Origin: Streptomyces sp. S4.7
GTDB lineage: Bacteria > Actinomycetota > Actinomycetes > Streptomycetales > Streptomycetaceae
Direction: 5' to 3'
DNA: 64,000 bases
NCBI RefSeq assembly: GCF_010384365.1
Contig: NZ_CP048397.1
Location: 7,383,683 to 7,447,682, forward strand
Part shown: positions 49,773 through 57,617 of the stretch, one piece after another
How positions within the stretch are numbered: position 1 is the stretch's first letter
Layout: each line of letters opens with the position of its first letter
The notes under the pieces: generated by a model
What the model saw: only the letters and a program-made list of their open reading frames with translations
Databases searched by the model: none
Told to the model about the DNA's origin: nothing
Made by a program: the position numbers and the translations under genes

Positions 49773-50198
49773 ATGTCGATGTCCATGCCCAACTACCCCC
49801 ACCAGGCCGCCGACGGCGCGGCGCCCTACACGGCGCCCGAGCCGACGCCCGCACAAAGCAATCCCCTCGCGGTGGCCGCGCTGGTGCTGGGCATCATCGC
49901 CTGCCTCCTCTTCTGGACGGTCGTCGGCGGGATCGTGCTGGGCCTGCTGGCCGTGGTGCTCGGCATCATGGGTATCCGCCGGGCCCGCGGTGGCCGCGCG
50001 CCGCACCGGACCATGTCGATTGTCGGCGTGGTCCTCGGCGCGCTGGGGCTCGTCGTCTCGACGGTGCTCGTCATCATCGGCGTGTCGCTGCTGAACTCCG
50101 ACGAGTTCGACAACTTCGGCGACCGCATGCAGCAGGCGGACAGCCAGAGCGAGAAGGACCGGTGCGCGGAGGACTTCTCCGAGGACGTCGAGAACTGA
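49773..50198 (+). CDS. DUF4190 domain membrane protein
   Basis: A 141-residue protein: a Pro/Ala-rich cytoplasmic lead (MSMSMPNYPHQAADGAAPYT), then NPLAVAALVLGIIACLLFWT and the glycine-rich GIVLGLLAVVLGIMGIRRAR typical of DUF4190, a third hydrophobic stretch (GVVLGALGLVVSTVLVIIGV) and an acidic extracytoplasmic tail. Role unknown. The start is uncertain; a GTG at 49746 is also in frame. Confidence 0.75.
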   Translation: MSMSMPNYPHQAADGAAPYTAPEPTPAQSNPLAVAALVLGIIACLLFWTVVGGIVLGLLAVVLGIMGIRRARGGRAPHRTMSIVGVVLGALGLVVSTVLVIIGVSLLNSDEFDNFGDRMQQADSQSEKDRCAEDFSEDVEN

Positions 50199-50321
50199 CC
50201 GGCCGTCATGCGATCCCCCGCGACGGCGACCCGAACGAACGGGAACGGGCCGCGGGTCCATCGGGGACACGCGGCCCGTTCCCGGCCCGGTGCTCCGTAC
50301 CCGGCTCCCCGGCGCCCGTAC

Positions 50322-51470
50322 TCACCCCAGCAGCAGGGACCTCGGCTGCGCGGAGAGGGCCTGGTCGAGGACCAGGGACGCCGCCCCCACCGCGGCCACG
50401 TTCTCACCGAGCGTGGTGGACAGGACCGCCGTCGGACGGGTCGCCCTGACGAACGGGGAGCGCGCGACCATCGGCTCGATGGTCCTGAGAAGACGAGGGG
50501 CGAGCACGAGCCACGTCGGTCCGCCGAAGACGATGGTGTCGACGTCCAGGAGCGTCCCCGCCGCACAGACGCCCCGGCCGATCCGGACGGCCAGCCGCTC
50601 GATGATGCCGTCCGCCTGCGCGTCACCCTCGGCGGCCAGCCGCGCCAGCCGTTCCAGACCACGCTGGGCGTCGGCCGGATCCAGCACCGTGTACTCGGCG
50701 CCCAGCACACCCAGCGCGATGGCCTCGTCCACGAGCGTCCGCGTCGAGCAGGCCGCGCCGAGTCCGCCGACCTCGCCCGCGTTCCCGGAGACACCGCGCA
50801 GCACGGTGTCGTCCACCACCAGTCCCATCCCGGAGCCGGTGCCGAGATAGAAGAAGAGCAGATTGCGGCTTTCGGTCGCCGCCCCCGCCCAGCGCTCCGC
50901 CACGACCGCCGCAGTGACGTCCTTGTCGAGGAGCGCCGGGAGTCCGGTCGCCTCGCTGAGCCGCTCGCGCAGCGGGTAGCGGCCCCAGCCGGCCAGCTCC
51001 GGCGGATCCACCACCCAGCCGGCGGACGCGTCTATCGGCCCCGGCGCCGCGATGCCCAGGCCCAGCACGCGCTCGTCGCCGAGCCCGGACTCGGCCACCA
51101 GCGAGCGCACCGAGGCGGCCATGTCCGCGACGGTCCCGTCGGTGTCACCACCGCTCGGGGTCCGCCGGCTGCGATGGCCCACGACCGTGCCGAGAGGGTC
51201 CACCAGGACGCAGGTGATCACGGCGGGGTCGAGGTGCACCCCCACGGCGTACCGGGACGTCGGGACGATTTCGAGGAGTGTGCGGGGCTTCCCGCTGCCG
51301 GTGTTCAGCTTCCCCGATTCACGGGCCACGCCCTGGTCGAGCAGCCGCCGCGTGATGTTCGAGACCGTCTGCGCCCAGAGACCGGTGGCCTGCGCGAGTT
51401 CGACCCGGCTCAAGCCCGCCGGGTGCCTGCGGATCGCGTCCAGGATCACGGACTCGTTGAAGTCCCCCAT
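50322..51470 (-). CDS. ROK family transcriptional regulator
   Basis: A 382-residue protein: N-terminal winged helix (ESVILDAIRRHPAGLSRVEL, ATGLWAQTVSNITRRLLDQG) and a C-terminal sugar-kinase-like ROK domain (LGIAAPGPIDASAGWVVDPP, DKDVTAAVVAERWAG, FYLGTGSGMGLVVDD, VSGNAGEVGGLG). The CxCGxxGC zinc motif of classical ROK proteins is missing; only ACSTRTL is left. Such regulators respond to sugars or sugar phosphates. It stands next to the decayed polysaccharide operon and may once have controlled it. Confidence 0.85.
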   Translation of the reverse strand: MGDFNESVILDAIRRHPAGLSRVELAQATGLWAQTVSNITRRLLDQGVARESGKLNTGSGKPRTLLEIVPTSRYAVGVHLDPAVITCVLVDPLGTVVGHRSRRTPSGGDTDGTVADMAASVRSLVAESGLGDERVLGLGIAAPGPIDASAGWVVDPPELAGWGRYPLRERLSEATGLPALLDKDVTAAVVAERWAGAATESRNLLFFYLGTGSGMGLVVDDTVLRGVSGNAGEVGGLGAACSTRTLVDEAIALGVLGAEYTVLDPADAQRGLERLARLAAEGDAQADGIIERLAVRIGRGVCAAGTLLDVDTIVFGGPTWLVLAPRLLRTIEPMVARSPFVRATRPTAVLSTTLGENVAAVGAASLVLDQALSAQPRSLLLG

Positions 51471-51585
51471 ACGCGGCAGATTGGCCTGAGGCAACAGATC
51501 GTTGGAATGGTACGACGCGGTGGGCCGTGCGCGGGGCGTGCCGCCGTCAGCCGCCCGGCCGCGCCGTACCCAACCGCCCGACCGA

Positions 51586-51946
51586 TCAAGTGTCGTCGCC
51601 CCCGTCCATGCCGGGACGCAGCCGCAGGGTGCGGATCTGGAACGGCCGGAACCCGGGATCCACGGATTCCCCGCCGGGCAGGTGAGCCGGCTCCCGCTCC
51701 GGCCGCTCCAGCAGATCGCACTCGAACGCGGCGCTGAGGGGGAAGCCGCGGACAGCCGCGAGCCGGTGGCGCCGAGCGCGAAGGGCTCGTAGCCGGCGTG
51801 CAGGGCGTCGGCCACGGGGACGGGTCCGCCGTTGACGCGCCAGGCGCTCAGGGGCAGGGCCACGAGGCGCTGTGGAGGGCGGGGCGGATCACCCGGTCGA
51901 GGAGCTCGCGGATCCGGGTCTCGACGATCCGGCGGTCGTCATGCAC
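51586..51946 (-). pseudogene. GH38 alpha-mannosidase reduced to its two ends
   Basis: From the GTG at 51946: HDDRRIVETRIRELLDRVIR then (after a frame change) LPLSAWRVNGGPVPVADALH and AGYEPFALG, which is the N-terminus of a Streptomyces GH38 alpha-mannosidase. It is joined directly to AAFECDLLERPERE and FRPFQIRTLRLRPG, the C-terminal end of the same family, in yet another frame. About 900 central codons including the catalytic domain are gone. The start overlaps the stop of the DUF2264 gene, so it was the last gene of that operon. Confidence 0.7.
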
Positions 51947-53930
51947 GGTGCTGGTCCTTCCAAGGGCCGTACTCGGCAAGGCACTCGGAGTCGGGAGCGG
52001 GGAGCCGGACCGTGTCCCGCACGCCGTCCGGCCAGGTCACGTCCACGAGCAGGGTGGTGTCCAGGGCGCGGGTGGTGACCCGGGGCAGGGTGGTGGGGTC
52101 GGTGCCGCCGAGATGGACGAAGGCGATGTGTACGGTGCCGTGGGCCACGGGCCCTTCGCTCTCCACGACGGGGGTGGCGGACACGGCGCCGAGGGCGTTG
52201 CTGTCGGTGCCGGGCACCAAGGAGGCGACCGGCAGCCGGTGGGCGCCGACCACGACGGAGACCAGCCCTCCGACGCCCTCGACCCGGGCGGTGTCACCGT
52301 CGACAGGTCCGGGCGCGGGTGCGGCTCGCGGATCGGCCGCGAGCGCCCAGCCACCGATCCGCAGCACATGCCCGGCCCCGGGGTCGCCGTCGACGCGTAC
52401 GGCCCGTACCTCGACCGAGCCGCGCAACGCCGAACCGACCGTGATCCAAGGGCCGAGTGTGTAACGGGTGTCGGGTCCGCCGAACGGGTCCCATCCGGAG
52501 TCCGCCGGCCAGTGGGCGCGAGAACGCGAGACGGCCGTGGCGCCGTCCAAGGAGACCCTGGTCGCCGGACGCCGGTGCGAGGCGCGCCCTGCCGCGTCCA
52601 GCAGGACGACCGCGTTGTCGAGCGGACCGGTGTCCTCCTGGGTGCCGTGGCCGGCCGTGGGGTCGCCGGGGGTCTCGGGCGCGGTGTGCGTCGAGTAGGC
52701 GAGCCGGGCGTAGCAGGGGTCGTCGGCGTGCGGCCGGGCCGGGTCGGCGTGGTCACCGCCGTGGTTGACGACGCGTACGACACCGTCGGACGCGGTGCCC
52801 GAGACGAGCCAGCCGGGAGCGGCCAACGCGCGGGTGAAATCGCCCTGTTCGACGGGGAGCGGAGTCAACTCCTCGGTCCAGACCGGGTGCCGGGGAGGCA
52901 GGGCGAGACCGATGAAGCCCTTGCTCGCCCAGTACGGCGACGCGGGCCCCGAGTACGCCTGGAGCACCCCGCGGAACGGCCGGTGCCAGCCGAGGGTGAG
53001 CAACCCCCGGTCGTCGACGGCGCCGTGGTCGGTGAAGTGGTCGAGCACCCGGTCGGCGAGCGCGCGGGTCTCGCCGGGCGCCAGCGGTGTGGCGTCGAAC
53101 AGGGCCCCGGTCCACACGGACGCGAGCGCCGCGTGCCGGTAGGTCAGCGAGCGGCCTTGTATCAGCGGTGAGCCGTTGGCGCCGATCAGGAGCCGCTGGT
53201 CGGCGAGGAAGCGGCGCAGCCGGTCGCGGTAGCGGTCGAGCAGCCCTGCGGGGGCCGCGTCGCCGAGGATGCGGCAGAACCAGAGCGGGTACAGATGCAT
53301 GGCCCAGCCGTTGTAGTGGTCGAAGTTGCGCCGTTCGCCGCCGGTGAGCCCGTCGGAGTACCAGCCGTCGCCCGCGTACCAGCCGTCGGTCAGCGCGATG
53401 ACGTGATCGAGGTCCTGCCGGCTCCACCGCCCGCCGGCGGTGCGGGCGAACGCCTCGGTCACGCCCTGGAACCAGACCCAGTTGTTGCCCGGCATCGTGT
53501 CGCCGACCATCGGCGCGAGCCAGTCGAGGACCCGGCTCCTGACCCGGTCGTCGAGGCGGTCCCAGATCCAGGGCCGTGTCTCGTGCAGCGCGAGCGCGAT
53601 GGAGGCGGCTTCCACCTTGGCCTGGCCGCACTCGGCGAAGGTGGGCCAGCGTTCCGGGTTGTCCGGATCGGTACCCGCGGCCAGACCCGCGGCGTACCAG
53701 CCGGCGAGATCGTGCGGGTCGGCGCCGCCCGCTCCCGCCAGCCGGAAGCCGGCCAGCAGGAAGGTGCGGGCGAAGCCTTCGAGGCCGTCGCTGCGTACGC
53801 CGCTGCGGCTCGGCGGGCCGGGCAGCCGGATCAGGGCGTGCTCGTCGGTGGCGTACGGCCGTACGGCGAGCAGCAGCCGGTCGGCGGTCCGCTCCCAGTG
53901 GGCGCGGTCCTCGGCGGGGGTTCGATTCAT
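51939..53930 (-). CDS. DUF2264 domain protein, probable polysaccharide-processing enzyme
   Basis: A 663-residue protein. The N-terminal about 380 residues are an alpha-barrel-like DUF2264 domain (GFARTFLLAGFRLAG, ALHETRPWIWDRL, NNWVWFQGVTEAFARTAGGR, DGWYSDGLTGGERRNFDHYN), and the rest is beta-rich. DUF2264 genes sit in loci for rhamnogalacturonan or mannan-type glycans, but the reaction is not settled. GGGAGA lies before the ATG at 53930, which overlaps the stop of the binding-protein fragment. It appears intact between two broken operon partners. No signal peptide is seen, so it acts in the cytoplasm. Confidence 0.82.
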   Translation of the reverse strand: MNRTPAEDRAHWERTADRLLLAVRPYATDEHALIRLPGPPSRSGVRSDGLEGFARTFLLAGFRLAGAGGADPHDLAGWYAAGLAAGTDPDNPERWPTFAECGQAKVEAASIALALHETRPWIWDRLDDRVRSRVLDWLAPMVGDTMPGNNWVWFQGVTEAFARTAGGRWSRQDLDHVIALTDGWYAGDGWYSDGLTGGERRNFDHYNGWAMHLYPLWFCRILGDAAPAGLLDRYRDRLRRFLADQRLLIGANGSPLIQGRSLTYRHAALASVWTGALFDATPLAPGETRALADRVLDHFTDHGAVDDRGLLTLGWHRPFRGVLQAYSGPASPYWASKGFIGLALPPRHPVWTEELTPLPVEQGDFTRALAAPGWLVSGTASDGVVRVVNHGGDHADPARPHADDPCYARLAYSTHTAPETPGDPTAGHGTQEDTGPLDNAVVLLDAAGRASHRRPATRVSLDGATAVSRSRAHWPADSGWDPFGGPDTRYTLGPWITVGSALRGSVEVRAVRVDGDPGAGHVLRIGGWALAADPRAAPAPGPVDGDTARVEGVGGLVSVVVGAHRLPVASLVPGTDSNALGAVSATPVVESEGPVAHGTVHIAFVHLGGTDPTTLPRVTTRALDTTLLVDVTWPDGVRDTVRLPAPDSECLAEYGPWKDQHRA

Positions 53931-54160
53931 GAGGTGCGGGTCTCCCATGCCTGTTCGAACTCGGCGCGGATCCGGTCGTCGAGTTCCTTGCGCCAGTTCT
54001 TGACCTCGTCCCGCTCGTGCAGCGGGACCCTGCCCTGCATGATCCCCCTTGCGGGTGTCGTCGAGGGCGGCCTGGAGGCGCTCGGACCGGGCGATCTCCG
54101 CGACCGCGTACCGCCCGAGCCCGCGTACCTCGCGCTGCGCACCGGCTGCGCCGTCAGGCG
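53927..54160 (-). pseudogene. Sugar-binding protein (LplA-like), C-terminal relic with frameshift
   Basis: Minus strand: EIARSERLQAALDDTRKG in one frame, then IMQGRVPLHERDEVKNWRKE and LDDRIRAEFEQAW in the next. This is the usual C-terminus of LplA-type extracellular solute-binding proteins. The shift lies in a run of five G at about 54044-54048, as if one G had been added. The upstream about 450 codons and the permease genes are missing and replaced by the tetR gene. Its TGA overlaps the DUF2264 ATG (ATGA). Confidence 0.6.
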
Positions 54161-54176
54161 CGCGGCAGCCGCGGCG

Positions 54177-54794
54177 TCACGCCCGACGGCGGTTGTCGGA
54201 CACTTCCTGAGCCCGGCCCAGTCCCGCCACCAGGAGCGCGACCAGTCGGCGTGCGTCGTAGTCGGGGTCGCTGTCGGCGCCGATGCAGAGGTTGCCGATG
54301 CCGTGCATGAGCTGGAGGGCGTCGAGGTCGGAGTGGATCTCACCGGCGGCGGACGCGGCGTCGAGGAGTTGCGCGCACACCGGCACGAGGCGGTCGAGGA
54401 AGTAGGCGTGCAGCGTCTCGAAACGGGCCTTGTCGTTGTGCATGGCGGACGCGAGGCCGTGCTTCGTGACCAGGAAGTCGACGAAGAGATCGACCCACCG
54501 CCCCAGAGCGGCATGGGGCGTCGGACCGGCCGCCAGCAGGACGGGACCGGCTTCGGCGCAGGCGTCGACCTGGTGGCGGTAGACGGCGATGACGAGATCC
54601 GCGCGGGTGGGGAAGTGGCGGTAGACCGTGCCCATCCCGACACCGGCCTCGGCCGCGATGTCACGTACCGGCGCCTCCACCCCCGAGTCGACGAACACCG
54701 TCGCGGCGGCGTCCAGCAGGGTCTGGCGGTTGCGCCGGGCGTCCTTGCGCCTGGAACAGGCCGCGCTTCCCGTGCTACGGCCGCTGTCGTTCAC
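54177..54794 (-). CDS. TetR family transcriptional regulator
   Basis: A 205-residue TetR regulator: RRNRQTLLDAAATVFVDSGV, APVRDIAAEAGVGMGTVYRH and FPTRADLV give a clear DNA-binding domain (about 20-65). The GTG at 54794 has AAGGAG seven bases upstream and is preferred to the ATG 8 codons earlier. No obvious target: the neighbouring minus-strand genes are relics, and the MerR gene upstream is on the same strand. Confidence 0.85.
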   Translation of the reverse strand: MNDSGRSTGSAACSRRKDARRNRQTLLDAAATVFVDSGVEAPVRDIAAEAGVGMGTVYRHFPTRADLVIAVYRHQVDACAEAGPVLLAAGPTPHAALGRWVDLFVDFLVTKHGLASAMHNDKARFETLHAYFLDRLVPVCAQLLDAASAAGEIHSDLDALQLMHGIGNLCIGADSDPDYDARRLVALLVAGLGRAQEVSDNRRRA

Positions 54795-54931
54795 CGCGAC
54801 GCTCCTTCCATGGGTCATGGAACGGAACCGGCCTCCGTGTCATGAGCGGAGCGACGTTCCGTTTCGCCCATGATGGCAGACCGGGCCACGGCCCGTTCGT
54901 CGCCGTCCCACTCCGGCCCACCGGACGGGAC

Positions 54932-55939
54932 TCACCCCGCGTCGCGCAGCCGAAGGAGGTACGCCGCGGTCAGCGCGACGGAAGGGTCCGTGTCGTGCGA
55001 CAGCTCCCTGAGGGCCCGTGACGCCCTCGGCCCCGGGATTCCCGCCAGCGCCTGGGTCAGCCGTCCGCGTGCGGACACTTCGGTGGCGCCGTGGGCGAGG
55101 CGGTCGACGAGGCCGGTCGCGATCCGGTCCGCAGTCGCACGGTCGCCCGCCAGCACGCTCAGCGCATCGGCCGCGTCGGTGTCGTTCCTCCCCTCCACGA
55201 CCATGTCCACGAGCGTCGGGACCGCATCGGGCTCACCACGTGTCCCGAGCGCCAGAGCCGCGTATCCGCGGACCACGACGTCGGCGTTCTCCAGAGCGTC
55301 CCGCAGTCGCGCGGCGGCCTCGTCACCCGGCAGCTCGGCGAGGGCCCGAACGGCACGTTCCCGCACCGCGGCCACCGGTGAGCCGACGCCCTCCGCCAGC
55401 AGCGGCGCCGGACCGTCGTCGCCCGAGCGCGCCAACGCCCAGCGAAGCGCCCCGGCGACGTTCGGATCCGTCTCGCTCAGTGCCGCCTCGACCAGGGCCT
55501 CCACCGGCACCGGAACCTCCTCGGCCGAGAAGAGGGCCGCTCGCTGGCGCGCGTCGGCGCTCTCGGACCCCAGAGCCCGGAGCACCGCGACGACTTGGAG
55601 GGCGTCCTCCCAGCCGGCGGGAGCCGCGGCATCGATCCGGCGCAGCCGGGTGAGCAACCCGGTCTTCGCCGCGATGCGTTCACGCGTCCGACGGACGAGG
55701 TCGCCGACGAGCTCCGAGGGCGTGAACGCGGGATCGTCGAGCGCGCGCCCGACCTCACGCAGCGACAGACCCAGCGAACGCAGGCCCTCGATATGGAAGA
55801 TCCGCCGGATGTCCGCCCCGGAGTACTCCCGGTAGCCGGAGCCGGTACGACCCGAAGGACGCACCAGACCCAGCGACTCGTAATGCCGCAGCATGCGGGC
55901 ACTGACCCCGGACCTTCGCGCCACCTCACCGATCAACAC
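54932..55939 (-). CDS. MerR-type regulator with HEAT-repeat C-terminus
   Basis: A 335-residue fusion: MLIGEVARRSGVSARMLRHY then ESLGLVRPSG and YSGADIRRIFHIEGLRSLGL form a MerR DNA-binding head (1-75), followed by a dimerisation coil, and from about 125 several HEAT-like helical repeats (VRERAVRALAELPGDEAAAR, DVVVRGYAALALGTRGE, PRASRALRELSHDTDPSVAL). HEAT repeats usually bind proteins. It starts 3 bases after the stop of the HEAT-only gene, so both form an operon. Confidence 0.85.
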   Translation of the reverse strand: MLIGEVARRSGVSARMLRHYESLGLVRPSGRTGSGYREYSGADIRRIFHIEGLRSLGLSLREVGRALDDPAFTPSELVGDLVRRTRERIAAKTGLLTRLRRIDAAAPAGWEDALQVVAVLRALGSESADARQRAALFSAEEVPVPVEALVEAALSETDPNVAGALRWALARSGDDGPAPLLAEGVGSPVAAVRERAVRALAELPGDEAAARLRDALENADVVVRGYAALALGTRGEPDAVPTLVDMVVEGRNDTDAADALSVLAGDRATADRIATGLVDRLAHGATEVSARGRLTQALAGIPGPRASRALRELSHDTDPSVALTAAYLLRLRDAG

Positions 55940-55942
55940 GCC

Positions 55943-56614
55943 CTATTTTCCCTCCTGGCCGGACCCTCCGAGGGCCACGACGCGCTTCGCCTCCTCGATC
56001 GCGAACCCGAACCCGGCGTCCGGGTCGCGCGACAGCCGCTGTGTGGCGAGCGCGTGCGCACGTACGGACGGGTCAACAGCCGTCGTCGCGGCGAGCAGAG
56101 CCGGCCCGGCCACCTCGCCCAGCGCGATCAGAGCCCGGCTGAGACTCAGCTGCGTCTCCCGCCCACCACGCCCGAGCTGTCCTGCCAACACCGTGGCCAG
56201 CGCGGGCTCCTCACCTTTTGGTACGAGCACGACCGCGGCCCGCCAGGCGCTCCGCGCCACCTCGTCGTCGGCGTCGGACAGAAGTGCCCGTGAGATGACC
56301 GGCCACGCCTGCCGGTCTCCGATCTTGGACAGCGTATGCAGTGCCTGGCTCCGTGCCTGCCCACGCCCCGAGCGGACTTCACGGAGCAGTTCGGGAAGGG
56401 TCAGGGGCACCGGGTGGCGGGTGAGCGCCCAGGTCAGCATGTCGCGGACGAAGAACTCGGGCTCGACCGCGGAGCGCTCGACCAGCTTGCCGACGAAGCG
56501 CGTGTCGGGCGTCGTGCCGGCCGCCAGGGCGGCCCGCAGCCGCACCGACGAACGGCCGTCCTCCAACCCCCGGAGCACCCGGATCGCATCCGTGTCCTGT
56601 CCCGTGACCGTCAT
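55943..56614 (-). CDS. HEAT-repeat protein, partner of the MerR-HEAT regulator
   Basis: A 223-residue helical protein with HEAT-like units (SSVRLRAALAAGTTPDTRFV, QARSQALHTLSKIGDRQAWP, DDEVARSAWRAAVVLVPKGE, DPSVRAHALATQRLSRDPDA). AAGGAGG stands 8 bases before the ATG at 56614. Cytoplasmic, no catalytic motif. Its close coupling with the MerR-HEAT gene suggests the two proteins interact or sense the same signal. The promoter region has TTGACC and repeated TGTCA half sites at about 56655-56675. Confidence 0.78.
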   Translation of the reverse strand: MTVTGQDTDAIRVLRGLEDGRSSVRLRAALAAGTTPDTRFVGKLVERSAVEPEFFVRDMLTWALTRHPVPLTLPELLREVRSGRGQARSQALHTLSKIGDRQAWPVISRALLSDADDEVARSAWRAAVVLVPKGEEPALATVLAGQLGRGGRETQLSLSRALIALGEVAGPALLAATTAVDPSVRAHALATQRLSRDPDAGFGFAIEEAKRVVALGGSGQEGK

Positions 56615-56854
56615 CGAGACCACCTCCTTCTCCCTGGTGAGCAGTGAAAGGCCTGTCACCGTGTCAAGGTCAAAGGAGCCGGTTCGAACCGGCGCGCACG
56701 GCGCACCGGGTGCTCCCCGGCCGTATCCGTTCGGACTCCGCACGCCCTACCGGCGGGCTCGGGCCGCCGTAATGATGACCAGACCCGAAAGGGATCCAGA
56801 CGACTCCGCACACCTGCCGCCCGGCAGGTGCATCTGCGGTGGAAGGAGTCCACT

Positions 56855-57610
56855 TTGTTGCTTCTCATCTCCCCGGACAGCGTCGAGGAGGCCCTCGACT
56901 GCGCGAAGGCGGCGGAGTATCTCGACATCGTCGATGTCAAGAAGCCCGACGAGGGTTCGCTCGGTGCGAACTTCCCGTGGGTCATCAGAGAGATCCGCGA
57001 CGCGGTTCCGGCGGACAAGCCGGTGTCCGCCACCGTGGGAGACGTGCCGTACAAGCCCGGCACGGTGGCACAGGCCGCACTCGGTGCGGCCGTCTCCGGA
57101 GCCACGTACATCAAGGTCGGCCTCTACGGATGCACGACGCCCGAACAGGCCGTCGATGTCATGCGAGGGGTGGTCCGGGCGGTGAAGGACCACCGGCCGG
57201 ACGCGTTCGTCGTCGCGTCGGGCTACGCCGACGCCCACCGGATCGGCTGCGTCAACCCGCTCGCCCTGCCCGACATCGCGCGCGTCTCCGGGTCCGACGC
57301 GGCCATGCTCGACACCGCGGTCAAGGACGGGACACGGCTGTTCGACCACGTTGCGCCCGAGGTCTGCGAGGAGTTCGTCCGGCTCGCCCACGAGGCCGAT
57401 CTGCTCGCCGCACTCGCGGGCAGCGTGAAGGTGGGCGACCTCGGCACGCTGACCCGCATCGGTACGGACATCGTGGGGGTGCGCGGGGCCGTCTGCCAGG
57501 GGGGCGACCGCAACACCGGAAGGATTCAGCCCCAGTTGGTGGCCGACTTCCGGGCGGAGATGGACCGGCACGCCCGGGAACACTCGGCCGCCCTCGCCGC
57601 CGCGAGCTGA
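56855..57610 (+). CDS. mfnB: (5-formylfuran-3-yl)methyl phosphate synthase (MfnB family)
   Basis: A 251-residue barrel enzyme of the MfnB family (DUF556/PF04476). In methanogens MfnB makes 4-(hydroxymethyl)-2-furancarboxaldehyde phosphate from two glyceraldehyde 3-phosphates. DIVDVKKPDEGSLGANFPWV (24-43) carries the conserved Lys29 or Lys30 region, and SATVGDVPYKPGT, KVGLYG, ASGYADAHR and LDTAVKDG are family blocks. I choose the TTG at 56855: AAGGAG lies six bases before it, and family members start at LLLISP. First gene of a four-gene operon. Actinobacteria do not make methanofuran, so a different furan product is expected. Confidence 0.85.
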   Translation: MLLLISPDSVEEALDCAKAAEYLDIVDVKKPDEGSLGANFPWVIREIRDAVPADKPVSATVGDVPYKPGTVAQAALGAAVSGATYIKVGLYGCTTPEQAVDVMRGVVRAVKDHRPDAFVVASGYADAHRIGCVNPLALPDIARVSGSDAAMLDTAVKDGTRLFDHVAPEVCEEFVRLAHEADLLAALAGSVKVGDLGTLTRIGTDIVGVRGAVCQGGDRNTGRIQPQLVADFRAEMDRHAREHSAALAAAS

Positions 57611-57617
57611 CCGCGGC

